Shown here piece after piece: positions 13,505 to 27,205 of a stretch of DNA of 64,000 bases. Position 1 is the stretch's first letter. Every line of letters starts with the position of its first letter. The position numbers and the translations under genes are program-made. The stretch lies in assembly GCA_016946835.1 (NCBI GenBank), contig JACVTC010000068.1:413501-477500 (forward strand). Direction: 5' to 3'. The DNA is from Neocallimastix lanati (nom. inval.). Taxonomy: Eukaryota; Neocallimastigomycota; Neocallimastigomycetes; Neocallimastigales; Neocallimastigaceae. The notes beneath the pieces were generated by a model. The model was not told the origin of the DNA. It searched no databases and was given only the letters and a program-made list of their open reading frames with translations.

Positions 13505-13635
13505 AAAAAAAAAAATAATTAAATAAATTCGATTCCTATCGATTTTCATTTTTTTTTTTATTAAAACATTATTATAAATTTAAAAAAAAATAATTAAATA
13601 AATTCGATTCCTATCGATTTTCATTTTTTTTTATG
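13505..13635. repeat. Duplicated block at the 3' side of the cysteine-rich gene
   Basis: AATAATTAAATAAATTCGAT followed by TCCTATCGATTTTCATTTTT occurs twice, about 75 bp apart (near 13515-13560 and 13590-13632), just downstream of the minus-strand gene's stop codon. Each copy includes CGATTCCTATCG, an imperfect palindrome. It probably lies in the 3' UTR or terminator region. Confidence 0.7.
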
Positions 13636-13657
13636 GTTGTGATGATGATGATCGAAA

Positions 13658-14365
13658 TTAAATTACATTTTTTGATTTATTTTTATTTTCATTTTTATTT
13701 TTATTTACACGGAGTTTAAGTAATAATATAATACCCACTGCAATAATAACGACGGCTACCCCTGATATTATAAAAATTTTTAATAAAGCATAAAATAAAT
13801 AAGGTCTTTGCTCATTACTACACATATGATAATCATTACAAAATCCGGGATAACACTCTTTATCTTTTTTACATTTTTCAAAATCGGGTTTAGTACAGTG
13901 ATATCCGGTATAATCATGGTTTAAGGTACACACAGTGGTTTCAATGGTACTATTGGCAATACAGGTACCTTCTTGACATATATTACTGTAACAATTACTA
14001 TTATTACTACAAAATCGTGTAAAGCATTTTTCGATTTTTCTTGCTTCTTCAGGGCAAGATTCCAAAATTAAATCCGTCGTCTTGGCATCTAAATAATTAT
14101 CTTGGGTAATGGTTTCATTGAAAGACATTCCATTCTCTTTTTCGATGCATTCGTTATTTTGACAGTAGAAGATTCTGTGGCAAAAATTTTTATAACATAC
14201 ATTTCCAGGAGAACATTCCTTATCTTCCGTACATGTTTGAGGAATTGATTTTAATATTTCTTCTTTACTTATTTTTTCACATGATATACGACGACGACGA
14301 CTGCCGAGAAAGAGTAGTAACAAAAATAATAAAAATGATATATTATGAATTTTAAAAGTTACCAT
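13658..14365 (-). CDS. Small cysteine-rich type I membrane protein, 235 aa
   Basis: Single uninterrupted frame. Residues 1-28 look like a signal peptide (hydrophobic FLLFLLLLFLG after a short basic start), though the arginine run right after it (RRRR, 23-26) is unusual. The ectodomain carries at least three spaced-cysteine modules: CTEDKECSPGNVCYKNFC, CSNNSNCYSNICQEGTC and CKKDKECYPGFCNDYHMC, all of the form C-x2-D/N-x-x-C-x4-5-C-x4-C. A transmembrane helix at about 193-216 (FIISGVAVVIIAVGIILLL) is followed by a basic, Asn/Lys-rich tail. Such small disulfide-rich surface proteins occur in expanded families in anaerobic fungi; no function can be assigned. The first in-frame ATG, after an A/T leader, is used. 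Confidence 0.82.
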   Translation of the reverse strand: MVTFKIHNISFLLFLLLLFLGSRRRRISCEKISKEEILKSIPQTCTEDKECSPGNVCYKNFCHRIFYCQNNECIEKENGMSFNETITQDNYLDAKTTDLILESCPEEARKIEKCFTRFCSNNSNCYSNICQEGTCIANSTIETTVCTLNHDYTGYHCTKPDFEKCKKDKECYPGFCNDYHMCSNEQRPYLFYALLKIFIISGVAVVIIAVGIILLLKLRVNKNKNENKNKSKNVI

Positions 14366-14758
14366 TTTTTTTATTTTATTTTATTTTATTTTTATTATTA
14401 TGCTTTCAAATGATTTTTTTTTTAAAATATTTTTTTTTTTTTTTTTGTTATTTTTATAATATTTTCAAATGGTTTAATAGTTTTTTAATTTTTTTTTTTT
14501 TATTCTTGTGTTAATTAAAAATAAATTTGTGCCATTAACTTAAATATTTAATTTTAATAAAATTAATTTAAAAAAACATACTTTTATTTTTTTTATTCCT
14601 TTATAATTTATTTATTAATTAAATTAAGTAATATATTAATGATGAATTTTAGTTTTGTACATTTGGATATATAACTTTTTTTTTTTTTTTTTTTTTTTTT
14701 CTTAATTTCATCATATTTTTATTGTTTTAAATATATATATCAAATATTATTAATTATC

Positions 14759-14803
<45 letters not shown>

Positions 14804-15279
14804 CATTTGTTATTATAATTATTATTTATTATTATTATAATAAAAATAAAAAATTAAGAATTTAACTTTTAATGTGCAATTTTAAAAATTTTAATATTAA
14901 TTTGAATTGTTAATAATTCAAAATTTTAATTATTTCATATAAAAAATTATATTTTAATATCCAATAAAATTAATATAATTATATTAATACTACTAATAGT
15001 AATATTAATACTAATACCAAACTAATACTAATAATAATACTAATATACTAATACTAATACTACTACTACTTCAACTAATACTAACTTAATTTCATTAAAC
15101 AAATTTATTTTTCAGTAAAAGAAATGGAATTAATTAAACGTAACTTAACTAAAAACTTATTTATATAATAAAAAATATTATAAATTAAAAATAATATATA
15201 TATATATCAATATTATATAAAGACATTATTAATAATATTAATTATTAAAAAAAAAAAAAAAAAAAAAGAATAAAATTTA

Positions 15280-15370
15280 TAGGTAAACTCTAGATCACTA
15301 AAGTTGTCTTCAGATTCATTTTCAGAATTATCGTTTTTTTTTTCATTTTAATATTTTCATATATTTCATT

Positions 15371-15410
<40 letters not shown>

Positions 15411-16690
15411 ATTTTTCATCTTTCGTATAAACCAGATTTTTATGATTATTTTTTCATTTTTATTTTCAATAAGTTTCTGGTTTATAATTTTGTAATTATT
15501 AAGTTTTGATGTTGATAAATTTTTAATTTATTCATAAATTTTAAAATTATTCATAAATTTTAAAATTATTCAAATTTTTTATTCAATGGTTTTATCATTA
15601 ATTCTATTAAAAATACAATTTATTTTCATATTTTTTTTTTTGTTCATTTTTTTTTATGTAGAATTTTGGCATGGCTTTCATTTGGTAGCAATTTTATAAT
15701 TTTATACTTAACAACTTTTCTTTAATATTTGAATTGTTGAATAAATCCTCTTGAAATTCAGTTTAATTTTTGATCTGATTTCATTTCAATTTTAAAGAAT
15801 TGATTAGTTTTGTAATTTTGGTTTTTCAATATTTTCATTATTTTTTGGAATTTTTATTTTCATGAATTTTGATCTTTATTAATTTTTTTTTTCATTTTCT
15901 GAATTATTATCTAACGCATTTTTCATTATTGTGTGTCATCTATCCATCATATCTGTATTATCTTCAGGATTAATTTTTACATTTGTTCTTTTTCATTCAT
16001 ATCAAATCTATTATGATAAATTATGATAAATGAATTAATTAAAATTGAGGTTGTAAGCGCTCTTCCCTCTCAATTTGGTCTATCTGAAGAATTTGAGAAA
16101 TGAAAAAATGATGTGCCTTGTTAACCGAATGGACTTTCATTGAAGTATGCATTGTGGATGTTTGTTTTTTGATTTTGAAGAGTAATGCCGAGAACACGAT
16201 AACCAGGAGAGTCTGAAGAATATCCTAAGAAAATACCTGGTTTTGAATTATTTTTTTTTTAAAATTTCCTTGTTTATATCTATTAATTAAGAAAAAATAC
16301 TTTGCATCCAAAAAAAAAACACCTTAAGTTTAGATATATTAATATTTTTATTGAAAAATTCTTTCTTCAAATTGTCAAATTAATTCTCTAATGTGAATTT
16401 AAAATGTACAACATACATGGGCATTTAATAGCTTCAGTCCTACAAGATAGGAGATAATTTAGCACTGCTTAGTAATGTTTTCTTTCAGTTACCTAACGTT
16501 TGATTAATCCTTTTAGCGCGATCATTTTGTTTGGAATTACCTAGTATAGAATGATTAAATGAAATTCCAATATTTAGGAGATAATTTAAAAAAAAATTAG
16601 AGCTGTTGTATTCTAAACTGTAATCAGATCTTACTTCCTTTATATTATAATTAAATACAAGTATTTTTTTTTTTTTTTTCATAAGTTTAT
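15280..16690 (-). mobile_element. Decayed Ty1/copia pol fragment (integrase core and downstream)
   Basis: On the minus strand the order matches copia pol. First comes the integrase core at 16485-16682 (IKEVRSDYSLEY, LNIGISFNHSI, NDRAKRINQTL, cf. 'RSD.G.EY...GI..Q...P..N..AER.N.TL'). Then comes a helix region with stops (16380-16480), and then the post-integrase block at 16172-16244, reading KPGIFLGYSSDSPGYRVLGI, close to the copia 'FLGYS..S.GYRV' motif and followed by an FNES segment. Farther along (15290-15340) an acidic NSENESEDNFSDLE segment may be the linker before reverse transcriptase. Multiple stops and frameshifts make it a fossil. Nucleotide similarity to 11935-12200 shows two copies of one family. 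No LTRs were recognised. Confidence 0.85.
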
Positions 16691-16987
16691 GAAACTTAAT
16701 AAAAATTTCTGTACTGTCTCAGATTTATGTTTAAGTAAAATAAACCCAGTATTTTCTACAGTAATCATCAATAAATATTACATAATATTATTATCTACTA
16801 AATGATGGTACATATTATTTAAAAAGACCATTCATATATCCATCCTCGAGGTTATTCAATATTATATTCCTGATGGTACTATAATATTAAAGTATGTTCC
16901 TTTTTTTTTTTAATTGTTGTTTATATTATTAATATTTTTTGATATATTTAATTAAAAAATATTATTTAATTACATGAATAATTTTTA

Positions 16988-17019
<32 letters not shown>

Positions 17020-17027
17020 GAATTAAT

Positions 17028-17064
<37 letters not shown>

Positions 17065-17159
17065 TATCCAATTTAAACATAATAATATTTCAAATAGTAG
17101 CGTGAAATAAATAAAAAAAAAAGTAATATTCAAAATAAAATATATGAATAAATTCAGAA

Positions 17160-17620
17160 AAAAAGTTCATAGGCAACAAAACCTCACCTACATATTACTT
17201 ATTCCCGAATTAGGGTTTGTATTGACTATCTGAAAGAAATGATGGTCTTCTCCTTCAAAGGTATTAACCCTGCTTATCTTGTCTTACTTAATATTTTCAA
17301 AGTTGACGCTCCTTGGTTAGTTTGCGCTTATACTTTTTAGTACTTTTAGGAATAGCAACCCTTATCGAGTTACTAGCCCAAGGCATAATTTCTTCAAAAG
17401 AGAGCCCCAGATCCCACCAAGAATGTCTCTTTTTTTTTTTTTTTTTTTTTTTTGGAATAATCACCAGAAATGTTTTGGTTCTTAAACAAAAAACATCTCA
17501 TTCCTTTTTTTATAATTTAAATCAATAATGCCTGCATCTCTCCCCCCACCAAGAAGAAAATTATATAATCCTGTACTACGTCACATATAATATATTTACA
17601 CGCTCATTACTCAGAAAATT
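17160..17620. other. GC-richer island of unknown origin
   Basis: This stretch stands out from flanking A/T DNA by composition (for example GAGAGCCCCAGATCCCACCA at 17401-17420). A T-run at 17431-17453 splits it. On the minus strand a 40-residue open frame reads RHSWWDLGLSFEEIMPWASN and onward, ending at a stop; the plus strand gives a weaker frame. It looks like an inserted or fossil sequence. I do not recognise a family. Confidence 0.4.
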
Positions 17621-18076
17621 ACTTTAATTAATATTAATAAGGTTTTAACCAATTGAACTATTCATTACATTATTAGTAATGATATTATTATTTTCACTAT
17701 CATTAATATTAACATTCCTATTTTCATTATCACTAAATCTACTATTCCTTAACAATATCATTTCTATTGTTATTATTATTAATATTATATACTTCGTTAC
17801 TACTATCAGAATCTGTACTCGTTTCTATTATTTATATCAGTTCATAACAGTGTTTACATTACTATGTGATATTGAACAATATTTAGAAATTATAAAAAAC
17901 TTTTCATAAAAAATATTAATAATAATCATGCTTTAATAAAAATAATAAATTAATATTAATAATAAAATAAATAATATTTGATTATAATAAAATAATAAAT
18001 AAATAAAATAAATAAATAAATAAAATAATAAATAAAAGAAATAATAAATAAATAAAATAATAAATAAATAAAATAA

Positions 18077-18107
<31 letters not shown>

Positions 18108-18693
18108 ATTATAATTATAATAAAACAATAATAACAATAGTAATAATAAAAAGGAAAAAAATTCTTGTATTTTGTTGAATTCTTTTTTTTTTTTTTATAT
18201 AATTTTTTACATTAATTTTATTTATTTATTTTATTAAATAGAATTAATTTTATTTATATATATATAAATTTAATAAAAGAAAAGAGAAAAAGGTAAAAAA
18301 AAAAAAAAGTTCTTTAGTATCTAAATATATATATTAATAACTATTATTAAAATGAAAAATGAAATATTTATATAAAAAAAAAAAAAAAAATAATAATAAT
18401 AAAATAAATATAAAATAAAATAAAATAAACGTATATATTATTTAGTTATTTTATAATATAATATAATATATCCATAAATAATATAAAATATAAATCTAAT
18501 ATATAAAATAATTAATATATATTATTATTATTATTTTTATACTATAAAAAAATAAATAATTAAAAATGAAAATCTGTAATATAAAAAAAATTAAATGATT
18601 TCATTTATAATGTTTAATTTAAATATTAATATTTATTAGACCCATTTTTGAAAGGAATTAATTAATTAACTATTCTTTTTTCTTATTATCGTT

Positions 18694-19220
18694 TTATTGG
18701 CTTTTCATGGCTTGGAAGAAAGACTATATATATATATATTGATTTTATTGTTATAAATAGTTTATTATTAATATTATTGATTAAAAATATAATAGATATA
18801 ATAAAAATAATTTATTCTTATATATATTTATATATTGTTTTTGTTTTTGTTTTTAAAATACTAATTTTAACTTTTTATTTAAGTTTTTTTTTTTTACCTT
18901 TAAGTATTTTGAAAATGTTTTCTTATCTGAATTTTGCATAGCATCTACGAAGTCTCTAGCAGCTTGAGATGGACAGTTAATGGATGGGAAGAAGTAAGAT
19001 AAAAGATATTCAGCATATTTGACACCTTGTTTTTGTAAAATAGTTAAGTGAAGATTTGAAATTTCATTGAGAATCTATAAAAAACAAAAAAAAAAAAAAA
19101 ATAAATATGAACAAAAATAAAATAAAAATTAATAAATAATAAATATTATATTATATTAAATTATATTCATCATATTTCTTTTATAAAATTAGTATTATTA
19201 TTATTCTGTCATTATTATTC

Positions 19221-19252
<32 letters not shown>

Positions 19253-19735
19253 TATTTTGATTATTATTCTATTATTATTACATTTTTATTATATATGATT
19301 ATAATAATAAATACAAATACATACAAGTAAAGTTTCAGCAGCTTGGAAGTTAAAATCATCCTTCATAACAATTTCAAAAATAATGGTAACAATTTGTTGA
19401 TAAATGAAATCAGCAAATCCTGGAATAGAAGTTTCTTCCGTAATACCACCCCATACATTGACCATTTTAGCTAAAACAGAAAGGGCAGCCTTTTGACTTT
19501 GAACATCAGCAGAATCACGAGCACAATGAACAACGGATTCCATAATCATTGGTAAATGTCTATTATTATCTATTAATTTAAAACAAATAAATATATGAAT
19601 ATATGATTTACATTATTTATATATATATATATAATTAAAAAAAAATTATTAAATATTTATTAAATATAAATTAATGTTGATTAAGATTAATTATAAATTA
19701 TTTATTTTAATAAATTTATTTTATTAATATATCAT

Positions 19736-19776
<41 letters not shown>

Positions 19777-20160
19777 TCTTTTTATAACGACAACAACAAT
19801 AAAAAAGTAGAGAAAACTTACTTTCACTAATAAGAATATTTTGAAGTGAACTGGTAAAGATTGTACCTAAGAAGTTCATATAAGCTCTTCTAAGTTCAAA
19901 CATAGAGATAATTTCATCAGTACCATTAGCTGGTTGATTTAAGAAAATGAATACTTTTTCAACAATAGGATATAATAATTCATTCATAATTGGTAAGGCA
20001 TTATTCTAAATTAAAAAATAATTTTACAATTTGTATACAGATTAATATATTTATAATTAATATAAATAAAAATTATTATAAATATATTATTTATTATTTA
20101 TTGCTATATATATTTATATCTATATTCTATATCTATATTCTATATCTATATCTATATCTA

Positions 20161-20194
<34 letters not shown>

Positions 20195-20219
20195 TTATTT
20201 TATTTTATTTTATTTTATT

Positions 20220-20262
<43 letters not shown>

Positions 20263-21844
20263 TACCTTAAATTTATGAATTAAGAGATCATAGAATGAAG
20301 TTAATAGTGATGAAAGTTCATTCTTTGAACTTTTAGTAAGTAAACCACCATTCATCATAGGAATAATGAATTTTACAATTTCATTACCCATACATGGAAT
20401 AAGACGTTGTAAAGTGTATCGTACAGATTCACGAATACTACTTTGATCGGATAAACGCTCTAATACGACAACCATGGATTCTAAAGTTTTATTATAAATT
20501 ACAATCCAAGGAGGAGTAATATTACTTTGTAATAAATTAATATGAGGGAAACTGTGACCTATACTACCAATAGTACGAATTATAAGATTAAGTTGATGTG
20601 TGAATTGCATATTTTTTGGAGTATCCATTTGATATAAAGATTTTGATATAATTTCATCAATGGTATTAAGCATTGGTTGGATGATAGTCTGATAATTATA
20701 TTTTATTGTATTAAAAAATAAAAAAAAAAGGAAAAAAAAAGGAAAAAAAAATTATTATAATGATTATTATTATTTATTAATATATAAATATTTATTTTTT
20801 TTTAATACATATTAACAGATATATATATATATATATTATTATTATTATTATTATTATTATTGAATTTCATAGTATATTTTATATATTTTAATTCATTTAT
20901 ATAAGCATTTAATACTTTTATTTATTAATTTATTTTAATTTATTAATACTTACACCAAGATATTCAGATTGTTGTTCCATTGGAATAGTCTCTAATGAAA
21001 TTAAAGTACCAACTGCTTCAAATAAATAAAAATCATTATAAGGATGAGAATTTAAATTATTTAAAGTGATTGGGGTGGGCTGTATAATTAAAAGGGTTTG
21101 AATGTTTGTTAAAACTGTTTGAACATATGGTGCCAATTTTGGTTTCATAGCTTTAACAAATCTAGCGAATAAATAGTTTAATCTAGTTTTAATAATAATT
21201 TCTGAATTATGAAGACCACTAATATAAACAGAGATATTCAAATGTAATAGAGAATTATAATATAGTAATAATACAGTTAATAATTATAATTTTAATAAAA
21301 AGAATATAATATATATGTTTATAATAATAATTAATATAAAAAGTAATAATATAGAGAATAATAATAATATATTAATAATATTATAGTAATATATAAATGA
21401 ATCAATATATAAAAAAAATATTTTGAATATTTAAAAATATTTATGTTTATATATTTAAATTTTTAATTATTATAATATTAAAATATATATATATTCTCAT
21501 AAATATAAAATGTGAATTAATATTATATTTTATTTTAAAATGAACTATTTACCGACTACAAACGAAAGCTTCTAATACGTTTGGAATAAATTGAGTATGA
21601 ATGTCAAAGAAATTAGTGTATCTAGTAATAATTTCAAAATACATAATTGGAATAGAATTATGTGGGTAATAAATGACATCTACAAAAATAATAACAATTT
21701 TATTATTATAATAATATTAATAATTTAATATATATATAGTAAAATTTATATTAATATATATTGAAAAATGAATATACGTATATATATTATATTTATAAAA
21801 TTTTATTTAATAAAAATTTAATATATTCATATATAAATTTAAAG

Positions 21845-21881
<37 letters not shown>

Positions 21882-23781
21882 AGTATAAAAAAAGAAAAAA
21901 AAAAAAAAAAAATAAAAATTTTAATAAACTTACTAGATTGGAACATTTTTTCAATCATTTGATAGAAAATACCTCCTGGTTCGTAGTTTAAGGTACTTCT
22001 CTTAGATTCACCAAAAATATAAATTAAATAAAGGGCCAATTCTGCTTCAGACCAAGAAGCATTTATAGATGAATTTAAGGAAACATTAGAGCCATCTACC
22101 TTTTCAATATTAATACGATCAAAGGTGGAGCTTATGACAGAAAAAACAGTTTGAGTACTAACACTTTCATCAATAGCAAAAAGAGCATCATAAAATACCT
22201 TTAAACTCTTTCTCATTTCAATGAATAAAGCTTCATCTTCATCTTCACCAAATGAAAATTCAATATCTTCATCATATTTCATTTTGGAAATAATTACCTT
22301 CAATAATTCTAAGATATCTTGTTGGAAGTTTGGAACATCAGCAAAGTTTATTTTCTTTTGTTGTTTTAATAAATTAGTATAAGAAGTAACGAATGGGAAA
22401 AGAGCAGATGAAGTATCATCATATTCATTAGCTAAAAGCTTTAACATGTATGGGAATAAGGTTTGAATATAACTGTAGGTCATAGCTTTAGCTTCTGGAA
22501 CATCCTTGACATCGTCACAAATTGAAGTTAATTCAACCCCTAAAAGATTAACTAACTTTGCAATTTGTTCTTCGAAATCAATATTATCAAATTTAAGTTG
22601 ACCGAGAAGAGTTGGAATATTTAAGAGTTGAATTAATTGTAACTTTTCGAGAGGTCTCATACCCTTTGAAATGATACTACAAAGACATTCTGTAGCAGCC
22701 ATACGTAAATCTTCAACATTCATAAATTGATAAAGCGCTGTCATGAAAGTATCTGTAACAATTAATTTAATATCTATCCACATAACATATTGACCAATAA
22801 TGTTTAAGCATTTATTAGCTATGGTTGGGTTAGTTTGACAACTGGCCATTAAAATTTTGAACCAATATTCAACTAATTTCATGACAGCTCCTTCTCTCAT
22901 GGTATCTTTAATAAAAGTATTTTTTTGTAATTCATTATCCGTTCTATTAATAAGTAAGGAAACAACTTCTTCGTCAATAGTAGAGCAAATACGTAAAAAG
23001 AAATCAACAATAATATCAGAACGAGGTGTGTTCATGCTTTGATCAACTAAACTAATTAAATCATCAAAGAAAGTTGGCCAATTTTCTGGATATTGAATTT
23101 TAAAAATTTGAACAATAGCTTGAGCTAATTTATTTTTAATAAATGGTTTTTCATTAGTATCTAATGAAGTTTTTACCCATTCCCAAAGAGTTTGTTTTAT
23201 AAGATCTTGTTGAGTTTTATCTAAAATACTAGTACGATTTCTAACAGTTTCTTCAACAACTTGAAGAGCAAAATATCTAACTTCAGGAGTACTAAAAATT
23301 AAAAAAAAAAATAATAAAATATAATATAAAACAATAAAATACAATATTATAGAAATAAAAGTAAATTTTAATTTAAATTGATTTTAAAATTTAAAATACA
23401 AGGTATATTAATTTTATTAATTATTTTTTGATTGTTATTTATTTAAAAATAATTATTTATATAATCATTTTACTTTTTGAAAGTTTTTTTAAAAAAAATA
23501 AAAAAATAAAAAAAAATAAAAAAAAAAAAATAAAAAACTATACTATACTATACTATTATAATTAAACTATACTATATTATTAATATTAATATTAATATTA
23601 ATATATATTATTCATAAATTCTCACTTACCTTGGTGGAGTTTTAATAAATAAGTTTAAACAAAGTTGCCAACCGTCATTAGAACTTTTAATTTGTTCACA
23701 ATATTGTGTAGCTTGAGCTTTCATTTCAGCATTGGTGCTTGATGATAAAGCACACTGAACAGCTGCTTCTAGATTTTCCAT
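18694..23781 (-). CDS. XPOT (LOS1) orthologue: tRNA exportin (exportin-T / Los1), 986 aa, nine exons
   Basis: Karyopherin-beta that exports mature tRNA from the nucleus with Ran-GTP. Exons (minus strand): 23630-23781, 21934-23291, 21553-21679, 20954-21218, 20266-20688, 19822-20005, 19325-19569, 18898-19074, 18694-18723. Phases are consistent throughout and every intron is GT..AG (174-338 bp). The joined protein aligns along its whole length with exportin-T: near the N-terminus an importin-beta-like RYFALQVVEETVRNR segment, then YPENWPTFFDDLISLVDQ, IKDTMREGAVMKLVEYWFKI, RLNYLFARFVKAMKP, GFADFIYQQIV and the C-terminal KYLKSFFQAMKSQ. The human protein is 962 residues. The start ATG at 23781 begins MENLEAAVQCAL. 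The last exon encodes only nine residues; reading through its intron would give a lysine-rich tail instead, but SFFQ matches the family ending. Exon 7 needs the upstream of two AG acceptors, because the nearer one leads to a stop. Confidence 0.95.
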
Positions 23782-25656
23782 TATAAAATCCTATACTAAT
23801 AAAAATGAATTAAAACAAAATTACATTTTTTGGTTAATGTGAGAATAATAATCATAAAGTATATTATATATATAAAATTAAAATCTTTATTGTTATAATT
23901 ATTATTATTATTTTCATTCTTTTCTCTTTTCTATCTATCTATATTTGTGTTTATTTATTTATTTATTTATTTTTCTTTGATATTTGGATAATACATTTTA
24001 CTGATTTAAATACTTGTATACTTTAAGAAAAATAAAATATTTATGCTATTATCTATTTTATTTTTATTTTCTTCTTGTTTTTGTCGTTGATTAATCATTA
24101 TAGGAATTATTAGGTATCCAATAACTTTAAATTTTTGATTATTACTATGATTACTTATATTGAATCTAATTTTTATGATACTTTATTTTTATTTATAAAT
24201 TCGATAAATAACTTTTTTTTTTATTTTTATTTTTTTTTTTTTTTTTGTTTTTTTATAAAAATAGTAATAATAATAAACAAAAAAATGAATTAGAGAGAAA
24301 AAAATTGATATTCAACTTAAAATTCGAATTTTAAAATAAATTTTGTTATAAAATTTCATATAATAATAATAATTCAAAAAGTTATACTCAAGCAATACAT
24401 AAATATATATAACAAATTAAAATATATAATATTGAAATTTTTTAATTTAATCTACTATGATTAAGTTATAATCAATTTCAAATTTAAATATACTATTAAA
24501 TCATGCCTATATTTTTTTTTTTAAAAAAAAAATCATATATTATATTCTTTTTTTCTTTATTATTTGATTTATTGATTTACTTTTATATATTTATAATTTA
24601 TAAATACTAAATTTTTAAATATCTCTTTTATGTTTCATATATATATTAAAAATTATCCACTAATAGTTTCAAGTTGAAGAAAAAAGTTGTTTATTTATTT
24701 TACAATACATATTTGTGAAGAAACTTAAAAAATTTCTTAATTTCGTTAAAATATATATATATATATATATATCTATTTTATTGGGATTTATTGGAAGATA
24801 TTGAGAAATAATAATAATTATAACAATAAAAATCTTTTTATAAAATTCAAAATTCTTATGATGTTTTGATAAAATTATTTTAATCTTTTTTTTTTTTTTA
24901 AAAAAAAATGATGTTTTGATAAAATTATTTTAATCTTTTTTTTTATAAAAAAAAGATGTTTTGATAAAAAAAAATATAAATATATAATAAAAATATCATA
25001 TAAAAAAAAATAGTTACAATTAAATATATATATAAAAATTAATAAAAATTTCCTGCTAATGAAGAATAAGCATATTATGAATGAAATATAAAATGGATAT
25101 AGAATTATCTCTCTCTTTTTTTTTTTTTTTTTTATATTTTTTTACTACTATTATTAATATATGGAAAAAAGTTTAAATAATTTCTATATATTAATAGTAT
25201 TATATTAAAAAGAGATAATTCTTTTTTTTTATTTGTATATTAAAAAAAATATAGTTTCTTTCAATTAGTGAAATATATGTGTTATTTTTCTACTTGTTTA
25301 TATAAAATATTTTTATATAAACAATTATACTTTATATAATCGAATTAAATTATAAAAAATTGAATTGAAGATAGTCCTTCTTTTGTTTGAAAAATTTAAT
25401 ATTATTTTTTTTTATTAAAGTGAATAAATATAATTAATTATGATATTATATTTTATAAATAAATATGTTTTTTTATTATTATTAAAAAAGAATAAAACCA
25501 AATATTTCTAATCTCGTGAAAAATATATTAATAATCTTTTTTTTTTTTTTTTTCTCTTTTTTGTTTCAATCTTCGATATTCTTAAAAAAAATAAAATTAT
25601 AATAATTATTTTTAACAGATAAAAAAAAATTTTTTTTTTATTTATTATTAATTATT

Positions 25657-25693
<37 letters not shown>

Positions 25694-27148
25694 TATTAAA
25701 TAGCTTTATTATGAATGGTTGAAATTTTATATAAATAAATATATAAATATTATTATATATAAACTAAATAATATTAATAAATGAATATATTTAATAGGAA
25801 TTAAATAAATATTTTAATATTATATAAAAAAATTTTTTTGTTAAATCATTTTAAAGCAAATTTCATTAAAATTTATATATTTATATATTAATTAATATAT
25901 ATAATTCAATAGTATTGATAATATATGATATTCTATTTATTCAATTCAAATTTTATGATAAATTTTTAAATTAAATAAAATTTTTCCATATATAAAAAAT
26001 ATTTTATATATTATAAAATGTATTATAATATATGCATTCAATAAACCATAAATAAATTCAAATATGAAAAGTGAAAAAAATAATTTAATTATAGTATAAT
26101 ATTAATATATTAATAATATATTATGATCTAAATAGTTCGTTAAAATAAATAAAGTTTATGTTGAAATAATTATTACAGTCAATTGTAATATATAGAATTT
26201 ATTGAATTTAATATATTGAAGCTGTTTATGTTAAAAATTTAAAAATGTAAAAATTTATATAATAAAAAAGTAAAGAAGCGAAAGAAGAATGACAGAAAAG
26301 AAAGAAAAAAAAAAGGCAGAATAGAATGAATGAATGAATGAATGAATGAATGAAAGAAAGAAAAAGATGAAAAAGAAAGAAAATAAATGAAAGGGAACAA
26401 AATGATCATATTTTTTATATGGAGAAAAAAAAAATAAAAATAATTAAAAATTTTATTATATTTTAAATTTAAAAAAGACGTAAAGCTATTATAAAATAAT
26501 TATTATTTAAGCCATGAATTTTATAATTATTTCCATAATTTTTTAATTATATATTTTATGATATGAAAATTTTTCATTTTTTTGATTACATAATGATAAT
26601 TTGTTCTTTTCCTTTTCTTATGATAATTATTATGGTTATTATTATCTGTTATTTTGTATAATTATGATTATGATTATGATTATCTATTATTTTATTATTA
26701 TTATAATTATTATTATGCTTGTTATTATTATACTTATTAATTATTTATTACTATAGTTATAATTATTATTTCTTCTTCTTCTTCTTCTTCTTCTTATTAT
26801 TATTATTTTAATTATAATTATTATTATTATTATTTTATTTTTTGATTTAAAGTTTAATAATATATTTGAATATATTGTGAATATATTATGAATATATAAA
26901 TTAAATTTTGTACATGGAAAAATCAAATTATTAAAATAAAAAGATTAAAAAAAAGGATTAATTATAATTATATTATATTAAAATGTATATATATCTTTTC
27001 TTTTAATAATTCTTTTCTTTCATCTATATTTAAGAAATAAAGATTGAATTTTTTTTTTGTCAAAATATAGTTGGAATTAATATTCTTCATGTATATATTT
27101 AATAAGTGTGGATAAATGACATTAAAAAAAATATATATATATAAATCT

Positions 27149-27205
<57 letters not shown>

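Larger units (their letters stand above)
10649..13657. other. Intergenic AT-rich region with repeats and a copia fossil
   Basis: No intact gene. Positions 10650-10810 hold an A/G-rich imperfect tandem (AAAGAAAGAAAGTAG... alternating with AGAAATTTTT), likely 3' UTR and beyond. Positions 10900-11650 are A/T homopolymer DNA. Positions 11935-12200 are a decayed Ty1/copia fragment. Positions 12212-13640 hold several local duplications (listed separately). Confidence 0.6.
14366..18693. other. Intergenic AT-rich region with a copia fossil and an unidentified GC-richer island
   Basis: It contains T-runs, a (TAT)n microsatellite at 14757-14803, ACTAATACTA-type repeats at 14985-15085, the copia fossil (about 15280-16690), a GC-richer island at 17160-17620, and AATAAATA repeats at 17940-18115. 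A 76-codon frame at 17679-17909 is only hydrophobic low-complexity sequence and is not called as a gene. Confidence 0.6.

Noticed and set aside
17679-17909. 76-codon hydrophobic frame
   Set aside because: Low-complexity Leu/Ile/Ser sequence in A/T DNA with no context or splice partner.
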